A DNA stretch of 64,000 bases from Pelobates cultripes (GCA_933207985.1 OW240912.1:202698002-202762001); one strand, 5' to 3'. Positions 45,176-58,879 are shown, numbered from the stretch's first letter. Translations and numbers: made by a program. The notes: generated by a model from the sequence alone, not told the origin.

Positions 45176-47550
45176 CATTACCATAAAGCATATACTAGTA
45201 CATGACATATGCATTGTCTCCTTTTGGCATTTGCTTAATAAACCCCATACCCCCAAAAAATACTCAGACACCTTGTATTGGGAAAATTAATATCACAGTT
45301 TTAATTATATAAAAAGTAACATGTAAATTTAAAAGGTCATTGTCAACACAATACATGATACACTGTTGACGCCCATACCTTTAACATAACTACCCCGACA
45401 AAGACCCACATAACAATTATTGATACCAATTATAACATAAATAAATGAATGTAAACATAAACCATTACCACCGAGGGCATGATTTTCCAGCTTTTACAAT
45501 GTACACCAGGTTCGGAGCTACCAACGAGCTTGAACCTACCAATACCATTCCAAACTTAACTGTTCTTAGCGAACTAAAACTAACATACCTATGACCAAAT
45601 GACCTACCCACAACTTTTCTATCCATCTCCTGCCGCCCTGACCAAGCAGGAGCTAACCTCTGAACAAAGGGAGGGAGGGTGGGACAACAACAGGTAAGCG
45701 AGGATTAAGTAAGACGGCCCCCTAATCCAAAATGGCATCCTATATATACTGCCCTTACCCAAAGCCCACCCCCAATATCCACATAGCCAATCCACACATA
45801 CCCTTATCCTATGCCTGTCTCCTACCAATGTCAAGGCCCATTCCCCTTAGCTGCGCTGCTCCATGAGCTACATAACAGTGTGTGTTGAAGAAAAATAATG
45901 CCATCTCAGATTTCTGGATCAAGATAATAATCTCTCTCTCTCTATCTCTTAATCTATATATAAACAAAAATAAGAAATAGAGAACTCGGAGGACTTGGAA
46001 TTAAATAGCACCTGTTTTTTTGTTTTGTTTCATCAGATATAATTATCAGTATTTGAGTCCATGAGAGGGTGCTCCAGAGCTTTGCATTCTCAGTTAAAGA
46101 AGCCAGATATTAATTTCTTCTGTCAGAAGCTGCCAGTAGGCTTCTTAAGGTTTCTGCTTTCCCATCTTTATTTCATGTAGTGGATTTATGTATTAATAGT
46201 GATTTGTCAGGTGTCTTTTGATATATCAGTACTTGGTGTCTTGTGATGTGTCAGTGAATTTCTAAATTTTTATAACTATTGCCTAAAAATTCCATCAGGA
46301 ATAATGTGGTGTAAAAATACAATATGTTAACTGTGTATAAGGCAATATAATGCCTTCTCAGGTTTGTGGAGACACATATAAACCACTCAGTCTTTGTTCT
46401 TCAGATTTGTGAACTCCTTAGTGGTATTATTTTCAAATCACACATGACTCGCTGATATGTATTCAGTGTCCATAGACACACACAAACACACAGTTATACA
46501 TATAATAGCAACCACTGAGTACAGCAGCTCCACGGACCGCAGGATTATTCTGTTATAAACCTCCTCTCGTAAACCTTCCAATAAATCAATCTAATAAACA
46601 TATCCTCAATCAATCCACAATCTCTTGTTTGCTAAAATTAAACTTTTAATTCTCTCTTAAATCAAAGGAATCCCAAATTCTGGGTGGGAGAGGAGGATAT
46701 TTGCCCACTTTTGCCCTGTCCATTGGATGCCCATGACATCTACCCCTTGAGTAGTCGAATTAACAACCAGGGATTGAGGTTTCTAATTTAAAGCCTGATT
46801 GCCTATGCAACATCCATGGCAATTTTCTTCTCTTTAAATGTCTCTAGGCATCCAGGACTTTATAACAGTAACTGAAATAGTATACAAGGATATCACGGTT
46901 CACTATTATGCTGTTTTATAGTTAGGCCTTGTCCAGATGTCATATTAATTTATTAAGCTGTCCATTTTTTAGTTTAATTTTAATTCCAATCATGATGTTT
47001 TAAGCTTGTTATTGATTTTTTATTGTTTCTTGTGAATTCCATTATACTGAGAGATGATCTGACATAGTTTCAGTGAAATTGATGGATTATGGTATTGTTT
47101 ATATATTGAATTGTTTTCCTAGAAACTACAACTTGCACATTATATCACAGCCTATAATATGTATCTATATGACATGAATATCCACTACACATTCCATTTT
47201 CCACAATTCAGAAATGCAATAAAATCATATCCCCATCAGCATTCGCTCTTTCATTTACAAGATAAATGTCCCATAAGGGTAAAAGTATTGACTCGATTAA
47301 AGTATTTTGATTTATTATTTGAACGTATGCACACCCAGTAGGGGTTTAACTTACCTGGTTAAACCGAATATTAACGGTTTGCATTCAATGTAATAGATAG
47401 ACACAGTTTTTATTTTAGGAGTTTTGCAATTTATAGATGTTCAAGAAAGGATACATACCCGCTCCTAGGTCCTTTAAGAAAAAGTAAATATAATAACTCA
47501 GCAACAGTGGAAATGTTTTACTATGACCACCCAAAAAAATGGACTTGTCA

Positions 47551-47587
47551 ACATTTTGACACCACTTGCATCTTCATCAGGTCTTGT
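47551..47587 (-). ncRNA. Decayed hammerhead-like core
   Basis: On the minus strand, CTGATGA (47580-47574) is followed by a degenerate region and then cAAAATGTTGAC where cGAAACGTTGAC is seen in sister fragments. Both differences are CpG-type transitions. No clear helix II. Confidence 0.25.
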
Positions 47588-48089
47588 CAAAGAAATGTTG
47601 GTGTATATGGTACGAAGTTCAGTTATTTGCATATTTGAATGATCCATGAGCAATCTAAAGTAGAGATGCATTTTATTTTAATTTTTTTAAATTTTTTGTC
47701 ATTAGAGACTATGTTCTTGTTTTCTTGTAAAGTGATTAAGACCTCCACTTGCAGTTGATAGAAGTACCAATGATCAATACAACTTCACTTTTAACTTATG
47801 TGTGCTAACAGAAAGGTAAAGGCAAAGCAATTAAACATAAAAGGAACATTTCTAGGGTGTAGAAAATATGCACCATTAAATTTCCAATCAGACAGTAATG
47901 AAGTAGCCATTTCACCTTCAAACATACTGTGTAAGCCATGCAAAAACAATATGTAACATAGGAAGGAGAACACAGGATAAAAGGAGAGAGCTACATAATC
48001 AAGCTACATAAACAACATGTTGAATAATCATAATTCAATTTGAAGTAAAAGTAAATTATTTTGTCCAAAATAGCCAAATTGGAAACATA

Positions 48090-48203
48090 GCCAGGTCATC
48101 TATTTGAAGAATTGATAGAATGAATGTGTGCTTTTACATGCAAGAGGCCAGGTCATCTATGTGAAGAATTGATAGAATTCATGTATACTTTTACATGCAA
48201 GAG
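48090..48203 (+). repeat. 57-bp direct tandem duplication
   Basis: Units 48090-48146 and 48147-48203 both run gccaggtcatctat to catgcaagag, and differ at a handful of positions. Confidence 0.9.
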
Positions 48204-48712
48204 GCATATATTTACTTCCTCTAAATATAGTACTCGGCTACGCAATATGTAGACAATTGGATCATTAAACTCCTAAGGATTAAATTATACACATTGCTGT
48301 CATCACGATTTGGTCCATAAAAGTTTTATGCTAGCATTGAATATCGTACTTATTTAGCGAGGGTATTTGGTAAGCTATTGATTATATAATTGGAACAGAA
48401 CAATTGAATAAATATCACCTTAGGAGCAAAATAAGTGAACATTACGTAGACCATCTTATCCACAAATGTGCTGGCTCGAGCATTGGTAATAATCTATTAG
48501 TATCTATGGCAATCTCCCCACTTTTGCCTTAGAACTTCTCTTTATATATGGTTCCAGTTGGCAAGTTTATACTTCAAGGAACACTGTAGATACCATAACC
48601 ACTAAAACAGAGTCTGCATTACTACTAAATGGTTTGCTCACTGTAGATATTTTCAGTCCATGACAGCCTGAAGACTCGCCTTTTTATGTCATACTTGGGA
48701 TAGCAGGTAGTA

Positions 48713-48812
48713 CAAGTGCTTTAGAAGCAAGTGCTTAGTAACTTCTTTTACTCTGCAATTGTAGAGTAAAAGAGGTTACTAAGCACTTGCTACTAAAGCA
48801 CTTGTCCTAAAT
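48713..48812. repeat. Long near-perfect inverted repeat
   Basis: The left arm acaagtgctttagaagcaag...ctgca pairs with the right arm tgtagag...cttgctactaaagcacttgt. About 45 bp per arm with a few-base loop and very few mismatches. Confidence 0.88.
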
Positions 48813-49357
48813 GTGCAAATTTTCATATTAAACACTTATGATTTTTTTGCATAAATTTTTGAGTGCGGTATCATTTTGATAAATTTTGTATATACAGTGC
48901 CTTGCAAAAGTATTCACACCCTTGGCATTTTTCGTGTTTTGTTGCCTCACAACCTGGAATTAACATGGATTGTTTGAGTATTTGCATCTTTTAATTTACA
49001 GAACATGCCCACAACTTTGAAGATTTTTTTTTTTTTTTTAAGCAAACAACAAATAGGACAAAATAACAGAAAAAGTCAATGTGCATAACTATTCACCCCC
49101 CTAAAGTCAATACTTTGTAGAGCCACCTTTTGCGGCAATCACAGCTCCAAGTCGCTTTGGATAAGTCTCTATGAGCTTGCCACATCTTACCACTGGGATT
49201 TTTGCCCATTCTTCCTTGAAAACTGCTCCAGCTCCTTCAAGTTGGATGGTTTGCGCTTGTGAACAGCAATCTTTAAGTCTGACCACAGATTTTCTATTGG
49301 ATTGAGGTCTGGGCTTTGACTAGGCTAATCCAACACATTTACATGTTTCCCCTTTAA

Positions 49358-50519
<1,162 letters not shown>

Positions 50520-50653
50520 CTAAAAGTAATGGCTTTCTTCTGGCCACTCTGCCATAAAGCCCAAATCTATGGAGTGTATGGTTTATTGTCGTCCTATGTA
50601 CAGATACTCCAGTCTCTGCTGTGGAACTCTGCAGCTCCTCCAGGGTTACCTTA

Positions 50654-51689
50654 TGTGACAAAATGCCTTTTGTCACTGGATTTTTATATGACCAACTGTC
50701 CTTTGCCCCTGGCTGTTGGAGGAGCCTGATTGCCAGCCTCCTCCCTCATGACTATGGCCCTGTGGTGTATTGCCATTTAAAAAGACTATTTGGGGCTTAT
50801 TGGCTTCTAAAAGACTGTTTCTGCCCATTTGAATCCATGGGAAGATGTGTCTCTTCCCCTTCCCCGTTTCCTGTCTATTGTTCCAGCAGGGTGTTGTCCC
50901 AGGCACACTGCATGACCAGTTGGAACTTGCTTTTTTGCCCCTCCTCGGTCTCTCATCAGCTCTTGCTGTGTTTTAACCCCATGGCGATTTGACTGTGGTT
51001 GTGGTATCTGAGCGCGGTTCGGATATAGTGAGCGCTCAGATCCAAGCAATCTGTGGATAGGTTGAATGTGGGGGTTCTGTTAAGTATAATAGGAATTATG
51101 TATTTTTATGTGTTTTTACTGTTGTTGTTAATAGAGCCATTTTCTGTATGCTGGAGTTAATTGGCTTACCACACCAAAGCCATGCTTGCAGATGGTCACA
51201 AAGGGACTTTCAACTAACTTTTGACCCACTGGACCAATTTATATGATTTTGACGTATGTTTGTATTTGGAGTATGCTGATTCTGAAAATGTAAGTGAATG
51301 TGATGTATACTTTTAGAGTTATGAATATTGTGTAAAACTATTTTCCTGCCTGTGATAATTAAGTTAGACCATTGTGTTCAGTAATTATATCACAGGCAGA
51401 GGGGAGGATTTTGCGTGGGAGTGTCTGAGTGTATTGTACGTATTGATTGGTTGTTCTGCAAAACCCTGTGGGCAGTACTAGGTTTGTAGAATGTGAATAA
51501 AAGAGGCTGTATGCTCTGCATATTCCCTTGCTATAATCACTGAGCTCTTGTAAGAGCTTGTTCCTGTCTTGCTCTCTGAAGGAGTCTACAGTGGTTATGG
51601 TGTTGGCTGGAGTGCTTGGAGCCCTCAGGAAGCGCTAGGAGCATCCTTCAACGGAGGTACCCAGTCAGGGTGCCAGGTGATCCGTTACA
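50654..51689 (+). repeat. 5' LTR, 1036 bp
   Basis: Begins tgtgacaaaatgcc and ends ccgttaca. An AATAAA (51496-51501) lies within gtgaataaaagaggctg and may serve as a polyadenylation or TATA-like signal. Compared with the 3' LTR it lacks an about 79-bp segment after ggctgtatg and shows scattered single-base differences. Open frames within it are not genes. Confidence 0.9.
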
Positions 51690-51710
51690 TTGGTGACAAG
51701 CGGTGGGATG
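51690..51710 (+). other. Primer-binding-site-like sequence
   Basis: t then tggtgacaagcggtggga immediately follows the LTR. TGG is the expected complement of the tRNA CCA end. The tRNA was not identified. Confidence 0.6.
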
Positions 51711-51749
51711 GCGTCCTAGTGCAAGGAGAAGCAGTTCGGAGACACTGGT

Positions 51750-52470
51750 AACATTTGGAGTTACAAATTGAGGGCAACGCTAGTATCCGTACAGCACCCC
51801 TGGCTACAGCAGGATGGAATCAGCTAGTTTTCGGACAGCGTTCCATGATAAGGAGGAGTAGGCGGCCGCGGACTACAGGGATGCAGACAGAAAGGAACTC
51901 TGGTATGATGCCCTGGAAGATGCCCAGTGGCGGCGAGGTGAGAGTCTCCCCAGTGATGAGCAGCAGCTACAGAAGCGTGTGGTGATGCGGATGTATCTAT
52001 TGGGAGAGCAGCCCCTGGATGAGTGGGTGACAAGACTAGAGACCCTGGTATGGCGAGAGATCTGGCTAGACAACGCATACCAGGCCCTTTGGTGGCATAC
52101 CGTTTGACTTACCCCCTGGACGGCCGAGCACGACTTACCGGAGGGGGATGATTATGATGTCCTGGGTTTATTATGGGATGCCTTGGAGGACAACATTTAT
52201 CTTGGCAGCATGGAGGGGTCTTGGTTTTGGGACATCTACGACTACTGGATGGGCATTTATGTCTGGGCTGACGAATGCGAGGTGAGCACAGACATGACCC
52301 ATCTGGTAACAAGGGAGTGGGAGCTGAAGCAGGACTACCAACACCTGCTCAGCTTCGTGCAGCCCCAGCCTACCCGACAAGCAGAACTAGACCTCATTGA
52401 CTGGTCCTGGGATGACCTCCAGATGGCAGGTAGAGATGGGACCGAGGTCTCTCTACCGGCCCTATAGGGA
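51750..52470 (+). pseudogene. gag-like remnant of the LTR element
   Basis: The longest clear frame is 52183-52467 (MEDNIYLGSMEGSWFW..., acidic and tryptophan-rich, ending LDLIDWSWDDLQMAG), preceded in other frames by gtgatgagcag-type sequence and a YRSVW segment. No zinc knuckle or protease motif is seen. Position directly after the primer site makes a gag origin likely. The frame is broken at several points. It is described only as a remnant. Confidence 0.4.
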
Positions 52471-52539
52471 TGTTGGGCAGCCAACCCAGATCTCCAGCGA
52501 CAGTGTGAGTCCCAGGGAGCCGAATGTGCCGTCCTTCCT

Positions 52540-52870
52540 CCCCAGCGGCAGTGTGTTGTAAAGGGAGAAGAAACAACCGGTCTCTCTGCCCACCGCAGCC
52601 AACATCCCAGGGAGAGGAGATTGTCGGTCCCTCATCCCTGCAGCAACCATCATCACTGGGAGTCGAGACAGTCGGTCTGACTCCCCAGCGGCAGTGGGTT
52701 GTAAAGGGAAGAGAGACAACTGGTCTCTCTCCCCAGCGCGCCCCAGCATCACAGGGAGAAGAGATTGTCGGTCCCTCGTCCTTGCAGCAACCATCATCAC
52801 TGGGAGTGGAAATGGTCGCTCCCACTACCCATCACCAGGCAGCGTTACCGGGAGTGGAGACAGTCGGTCT
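52540..52870 (+). repeat. Tandem repeat in the LTR-element interior
   Basis: About 150-bp units sharing gattgtcggtccctc, gcagcaaccatcatcactgg, gacagtcggtctgactcccc and ccagcggcagtg. At least two full copies. Confidence 0.75.
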
Positions 52871-52880
52871 GACTCCCCAG

Positions 52881-53001
52881 CAGTGGTGTATCCTGGTTTT
52901 GTGCTGCCCTAGGCATTTGGGGGGGCGGCTTTTTTTGCTGCCCCCTGGAAAATGCCGCCCAAGGAAAATACCGTGTTTGCCTCGCGGCTAAAACATCCTT
53001 G
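52881..53001. mobile_element. 121-bp hAT MITE inside the LTR element
   Basis: Starts cagtggtgtatcctgg and ends taaaacatccttg, with exact 8-bp duplication ctccccag (52873-52880, 53002-53009). The inner ggcggc...gctgccccctgg...gccgcccaagg matches the right subterminal region of hAT element A (15520-15570), so it is a deletion derivative of that family. Confidence 0.85.
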
Positions 53002-53440
53002 CTCCCCAGCAGCAGTGTGTTGTACAGGGAGAAGAGACAACCGGTGTCTCTCCTCAGCGGCAGCGTACCCTACCAAGGGGAGACCCTACTCCCCCAGACG
53101 GTGCAGATGGGACTGTAGTCTCTGCACCCAACCTACAGGGATGCTGGACGACCTATCCAGATCCCCAACTACCCTCACAAGAATACCGGGCGGAGGAGGT
53201 AAGCGATGTCTCCCCTCCCCAACCAAGTTGCGTCCAGGTTACCCCAGCAGAAGCTCTGGCATTGGGTCAGAGCGCAGTTGGCCTCTGCCCCCCAAGTCCG
53301 CACAGCGTGTTGCCCAGTACCACCAGGTGCAGTAAATGTGTGTTGTGGGTGGGCTACTCATGTACTTGTTCACTGTGGGTGGGTTTATCGACTAACTCAG
53401 GCACTGACCGACAGGTCAGGTACCTGGTTAGTCTCCCCCC

Positions 53441-53453
53441 CAAAGGGGAGATA
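53441..53453 (+). other. Polypurine tract of the LTR element
   Basis: caaaggggagata directly before the 3' LTR, the usual site for plus-strand priming in LTR retroelements. Confidence 0.65.
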
Positions 53454-54579
53454 TGTGACAAAATGCCTTTTGTCACTGGATTTTTATATGACCAACTGTC
53501 CTTTGCCCCTGGCTGTTGGAGGAGCCTGATTGTCAGCCTCCTCCCTCATGACTATGACCCTAGGGTGTATTGTCATTTAAAAAGACTATTTGGGGCTTAT
53601 TGGCTTCTAAAAGACTGTTTCTGTCCATTTGAATGCATGGGAAGATGTGTCTCTTCCCCTCCCCCGTTTCCTGTCTATTGTTCCAGCAGGGTGTTGTCCC
53701 AGGCACACTGCATGACCAGTTGGAACTTGCTGTTTTGCCCCTCCTCGGTCTCTCATCAGCTCTTGCTGTGTTTAACCCCATGGCGATTTGACTGTGGTTG
53801 TGGTATCTGAGCGCGGTTTAGATATAGTGAGCGCTCAGATCCAAGCTATCTGGGGATAGGTTGAATGTGGGGGTTCTGTTAAGTATAATAGGAATTATGT
53901 ATTTTTATGTGTTTTTACTGTTGTTGTGAATAGAGCCATTTTCTGTATGCTGGAGGTAATTGGCTTACCACACCAAAGCCGTGCTTGCAGATGGTCACAA
54001 AGGGACTTTCAACTAACTTTTGACCCACTGGACCAATTTGTATGATTTTGACTTATGTTTGTATTTGGAGTATGTTGATTCTGAAAATGTAAGTTTTATG
54101 TAAATGTGAAGTATACTTTTAGAGTTATGAATATTGTGTAAAACTGTGTATTTTCCTGCCTGTAATAATTAAGTTAGACCATTGTGTTCAGTAATTATAT
54201 CACAGGCAGAGGGGAGGATTTTGTGTGGGAGAGTATGAGCGGTTGTACGTATTGATTGGTTGTTCTGCAAAACCCTGTGGGAAGTACTATGTTTGTAGAA
54301 TGTGAATAAAAGAGGCTGTATGTGCCAGTACAGTCGGTTCTACTTCACCCTCAATCTGAGTCCTGCCTCTTATTGGGGGAATCTGCTACAAGGGATTTCT
54401 ATGCTCTGCATATTCCCTTGCTATAATCACTGGGCTCTTGTAAGAGCTTTTTCCTGTCTTGCTCTCTGATGGAGTCTACGGTGGTTATGGTGTCGGCTGG
54501 CATGCTTGGAGCCCTCAGGAAGCGCTAGGAGCATCCTTCAACGGAGGTACCCAGTCAGGGTGCCAGGTGATCCATTACA
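53454..54579 (+). repeat. 3' LTR, 1126 bp
   Basis: Begins tgtgacaaaatgcc and ends ccattaca. Includes the segment after ggctgtatg (54321-54399) that is missing from the 5' LTR. AATAAA at 54305-54310. Confidence 0.9.
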
Positions 54580-55384
54580 CCGTAGGTCTCTGTGCTGCCT
54601 CTCTGATTAATGCCCTGCTTTCCCAGTCCGTGAGTTTTGGTGTGCGGCCGTCTCTTGGCAGGTTTGCTGTTGTGCCATGTTCTTTCCATTTGTTTATGAT
54701 AGATTTGATGGTGCTCCTGGGGATCATCAATGACTTGGATATTTTTTTATAACCTAACCCTGACTTGTACTTCTCAACAACATTGTTCCTTACTTGTTTG
54801 AAGAGTTCCTTGGTCTTCATGGCAGTGTTTGGTTACTGGTGCCTCTTGCTTAGGTGTTGCAGCCTCTGGGGCCTTTCAAAAAAGGTGTGTATATGTAATG
54901 ACAGATCATGTGACACTTAGATTGCACACAGGTGGACATCATTTCACTAATTTTGTGACTTCTGAAGATAATTGGTTGCACCAGGGCTTTTTATGGGCTT
55001 CATAACAAAGAGGGTGAATACATACGCACATGCCAATTTTTTGTTTTCTATTTTATAAAAATAGTTTTATGTTTATATTTTTCTAATTTCACTTCACCAA
55101 CTTAGACTATAGTGTTCTGATCCATCACATAAAATTCAGATTAATAAAACATTGAACTTAAGGCTGTAAAAAGGTAAAGGGGGGGGTGAATACTTTTGCA
55201 AGGCACTGTATAAGAGTTTTTTTCTGAGGGCCACCTCGATACCAGCACCATTAGGGACGGGAGAGTGCTGACACATGTGTATATATTCTATAATAGTGAT
55301 GCGGGTCCGAGTGCTTGTGGACTCCAGCCACCATAACTACTTGATTCAATTAAATTGGTTATGGTACTTATAATGCTCCTTTAA

Positions 55385-55576
55385 TTATTGTTTATCATAC
55401 AAAATACACGGCTTTAAATATTTCAAGGCTACTTAAAATTGCCTGAGGCAAATAAATGTTGGCATTTAGTCACATCATAAGGCAATATTGTGTTTAATCC
55501 CATCACTGCCTATCCTAAGAATGCCAATATCAGTGGGTCCTACACTAATTCTAAAAAAATTACTTCTTAAACTGCA
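55385..55576. other. Unassigned AT-rich DNA
   Basis: Nothing recognised. Confidence 0.3.
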
Positions 55577-55790
55577 TTAAAGGGATTCTCTAGTGTCAGG
55601 AAAATAAACCAGTTTTCCTTGCACTGTAGAATCCTGAAGTGTTTGGTAGACAGTCACTAGAGGAAGACTTAACCCTGCAAGGTAATTATTGCAGTTTATA
55701 AAAACTGCAATAATTACACTTGCAGGGTTAAGGGTGATGGGAGTTGGCACCCAGACCACTTCAATGGGCTTCAATAGACTCTTCTAAAAT
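55577..55790. mobile_element. TTAA-MITE partial copy
   Basis: Starts TTAA then agggattctctagtgtcagg. It contains a hairpin aattattgcagtt...aactgcaataatt (about 55683-55716) and later ggcacccagaccacttcaatg, both landmarks of the MITE at 22118-22613 in the opposite orientation. The second terminus is damaged (gactcttctaaa). Confidence 0.6.
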
Positions 55791-56116
55791 GTATATGCTT
55801 TAATGTGATCACTTTTAAAGAGGCACTTGGAATGAGGGGAAGGGATCTCAATACAAAGGAATCTATTAATGGCTCCAAATATATACAGAATATTAATTTC
55901 ATGACACAACCAGAAAATGGATTTGTTAATAGTACTTCTATTACAAAGACCTAGATTTATACAAACACACAAAAAAATAAATTTTTAGCACTTTAAGGTA
56001 ACCTAAAATTACACATATTGGGCACAGTATATGGTGAGTCAAACCATATGGCCATGTTGTGTTTAAGCCCATAAGTGCTTCAAAATACCCCAAAATCAGT
56101 GGGTCCTATTCTAATC
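55791..56116. other. Unassigned DNA
   Basis: The phrase agtgggtcctayyctaat occurs both at 55532 and 56098, and aataccccaaaatcagtggg partly echoes atgccaatatcagtggg. This suggests a short diverged duplication on either side of the MITE. Confidence 0.35.
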
Positions 56117-56470
56117 TTAACCCCTTTAGACCGGAGGACGTACAATTACGCCCTATTTTAGGCGGCTCTAAACGCCGCTGGGCGTAATTGTACGCCCTCC
56201 GGTTTTTGTTAACTTACCCAGTCGACGGCGGTCCCACGCCGGCAATCGCAGTGGGGGGGACTCCCAGGGAGCCCCCCCGTGGCAGATCCTTCTCCTCCGG
56301 TGACCCCCGGCCATGTGAGAGTGGGGTCCTAGCGAGGACCCCACAATAACATGGCCGGGGGTAGCTGCCTCCTGCATTGCCAGCAGGGGGGCTGCCTGTA
56401 ATGACAGGTGGTCCCCCTGCTGGCTGAAAATAAAATTAAAATAAAATGTATTAGTGTAAAAAAAAAATAA

Positions 56471-56501
<31 letters not shown>

Positions 56502-56968
56502 TACTATAAAGTCCCAAAGGCAATGTAACCAATCTGGCGAATTTCAATTTCAAATGTAACGTGCTATATTTGACCCTGTAACTTCCCAAAACGCCATAAA
56601 ATCTGTACATAGGGGGTACTGTCTTACACGTGAGACTTTACTGAATATAAATATGTGTATTTTATTGCAGTAAAAGCAAACAGTATTATGACATTGACCG
56701 TTAAAATGTCATGTAGAACTAAAAATTTTTTTACAAATTCTTATTTACTCCCATTTTTGTCATATTAAATTATGTTTCATAGCTAAATATTTGATATTAA
56801 ATGAAAGCACTGTTTCCCCTGAATAAAATGATATATAATAAGGGTGGGTGCATTTAATATGAAAGAGGTGAATTACGGTTGGACAGACATGTAGCGCAAA
56901 TGCCAGGTTTTGTTTACATTTTGTTTCGTTCACAACGTGTACATTAGGCTCCGTCCTTAAGGGGTTAA
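56117..56968. mobile_element. Complete TTAA-target element (piggyBac-like MITE)
   Basis: TTAA at 56117-56120 and 56965-56968. Ends are cccctttagaccggagg on the left and ccgtccttaagggg on the right. The GC-rich left part is a series of hairpins (for example ggcgtaattgtacgccctcc with its inverse, and tggggtcc/ggacccca). 852 bp with no transposase. Inverted relative of 1-1039. Confidence 0.82.
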
Positions 56969-58670
56969 CATTGGAAGCAATGCCCTTTGTTTGTAATCAT
57001 AGACACTCTTGCTAGGCAAGAATAGAAGTGAAGAATTCACTTCCAAAAGCTGGTCTACTTGCAATATATCTCATCTATAGTATATTGCAACATAATAATC
57101 CCGTTACTTGATATCTATCTCTTGATTACAATTGTTCAACTAAAGGATTGAGTTTCTATGACAACAGATCTCTTATACAAGTATTGTTATGCAGCTGGCA
57201 TTTTGTATTACATAACATTTATGGATGACTTAAACTCCTCATTCAGAGAATAAGCCACATGGTATCCCATAGTATCTATGAAAAATGTTGGGGTGGAGCG
57301 TAGTTTACAGTTTGGTCCAAATATAAGCTACTAAAGTTTTTAAATAATTATGAATCAGACACTGCACATTCAGCAGAAAAATTGTTATTAAAGACCAAAG
57401 AAAAGAAAAAAAGTTACCTGCACTCTCTCCTTAAGCTCTATCTATATTTAGACAAATGGAGGTCATTTAGTTGCTCCAATGGCCATTGGAGGGAATGCCC
57501 GCCTACCAACGTCAAGGCAGACTCCCCTAAAGCAGGTCCTAACACTGACCCTTCAGCCTGCTTCCTTGAGCTTCTGGCAAAGATATCTCTAATGAGACAG
57601 AGGGGTATTTTTTATATACACCCCTATATATTTATTAACCCTTAATAGGAAACACATGGGATGGGCGGCAGCATTGTAACAAGGCTGTGTGATACAAAGT
57701 AAATACAAATACAAAAAGACAAGTCCTGCGCTCAATCCCATCACTACTGGGCCGGCTGCAATGACTACAGTACACATCAGCCCCAATATATAGAATATAT
57801 ATAGAAAAATTGTCATGATTTCATAGAAGAAAACATAGATACATGTTCTGCAAACAAGTAATTTGAATGTACGTAGGTTTTATGTAAACCTGCCCCTATA
57901 TTATTAACTGATCTATTAGAAATAATCAACGACACTGTTAAAGATGGCGCATATGGTTCAAAGGACAATTAAGTCACATAATAATATATCTAAATAGATT
58001 CTCAATGAGCATTGATTTACACAAGTGTCTAGGAACATTGAATTAGATCATTTGTAAACAACCCTACAATGGAATTATAATGAAAAGGTTTTGGCTAGTT
58101 AGCAATGGCATCTTATTTATAGTTTCAATGTCCATTTCATATAAAATGTGTCAACTGGATATTCACAGATGGAGCGTCATTATTATGCTTTATTGGGGTT
58201 TCACTCTACTGTCCACATTAAAGTCTATAGTGTCAATTTCTATTATTATGGGATTGTGCTGGATCTTTATAAGAAGTAACAAGTAAGAAACTAAATTTCA
58301 TTAACAAACAAACTGTACCGTCAGCTTGACATAGACTTTGAATGCAAAATATTATTAATAATGCTTTGAGGCAAGAACATTATGTATGCGCTACTGCATA
58401 ATCAGCATGTCTGCTACTTTTTATTTATATTATTTTTACATAATCATTCACATGTAAAGAGGAATTTTATCTCATTATATAAGTCCACTTTAATAGAAAT
58501 AGATTTTACACTTTCACAAGTTGACACATAGAATCCATTCATCTCTCCTCCTGTTCTCATCCTCTTGTGCACACCTACCTTTGCTATCTATCTATCTATC
58601 TTTCTGTCGGTCCGTACCACCCTCTCTCTATCTTACATTCTACATTTCGTAATGACTATTATCATTGTTT
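56969..58670. other. Unassigned DNA
   Basis: 57400-57660 may be retroelement-derived (cctaccaacgtcaaggcag, then tatttattaaccctt). A (CTAT)n run lies at 58585-58605. No gene recognised. Confidence 0.4.
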
Positions 58671-58879
58671 GTTTTTTGTAGGCATGTGCATGGGAAAATT
58701 TTCGGTTTAGTTCGGTATTCCGAAATTCGTGACTTCGGCAATTCGGCACTTTGGCAACTTCAGCACTTTGGAAATTCGGTAATTTCAGGACCTCGGCAAT
58801 TCGGCACTTCGGAACTTTGGAACTTCGGCAATTTCGGCACTTCGACACTTCGGAATTTCGGAACTTCTCTTGCAGCCGC

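Larger units (their letters stand above)
45176..48572. other. Unassigned DNA with minor repeats
   Basis: 45240-45860 may be repeat-derived (contains tatatatactgccc and a cctaccaatgtcaaggc word also seen near 57503). 47551-47587 has a decayed hammerhead-like core. 48090-48203 is a two-copy repeat. No gene recognised in 3.4 kb. Confidence 0.35.
50654..54579 (+). mobile_element. Non-autonomous LTR retrotransposon
   Basis: Two long direct repeats (50654-51689 and 53454-54579) bracket a 1.76-kb interior. Flanks are a 5-bp duplication, cctta before and ccgta after, with one difference. A TGG-starting primer-binding-site-like tggtgacaagcggtggga lies directly after the 5' LTR (51691-51708), and a polypurine tract aaaggggagat directly before the 3' LTR. 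The interior has only a broken gag-like frame and tandem repeats, with no protease, reverse transcriptase or integrase. It must have moved with enzymes of another element. Ty3-type or retroviral origin is not resolved. Confidence 0.88.

Noticed and set aside
52394..52825. 143-codon minus-strand frame in the LTR element
   Set aside because: Antisense to the tandem repeat in the interior. Repeated Pro/Thr/Ser units reflect the repeat.
53262..53810. 182-codon frame across the LTR border
   Set aside because: It runs from the LTR-element interior across the polypurine tract into the 3' LTR. The similar frame in the 5' LTR (50621-50992) starts in the Tc1 transposase gene antisense. Neither is a gene.
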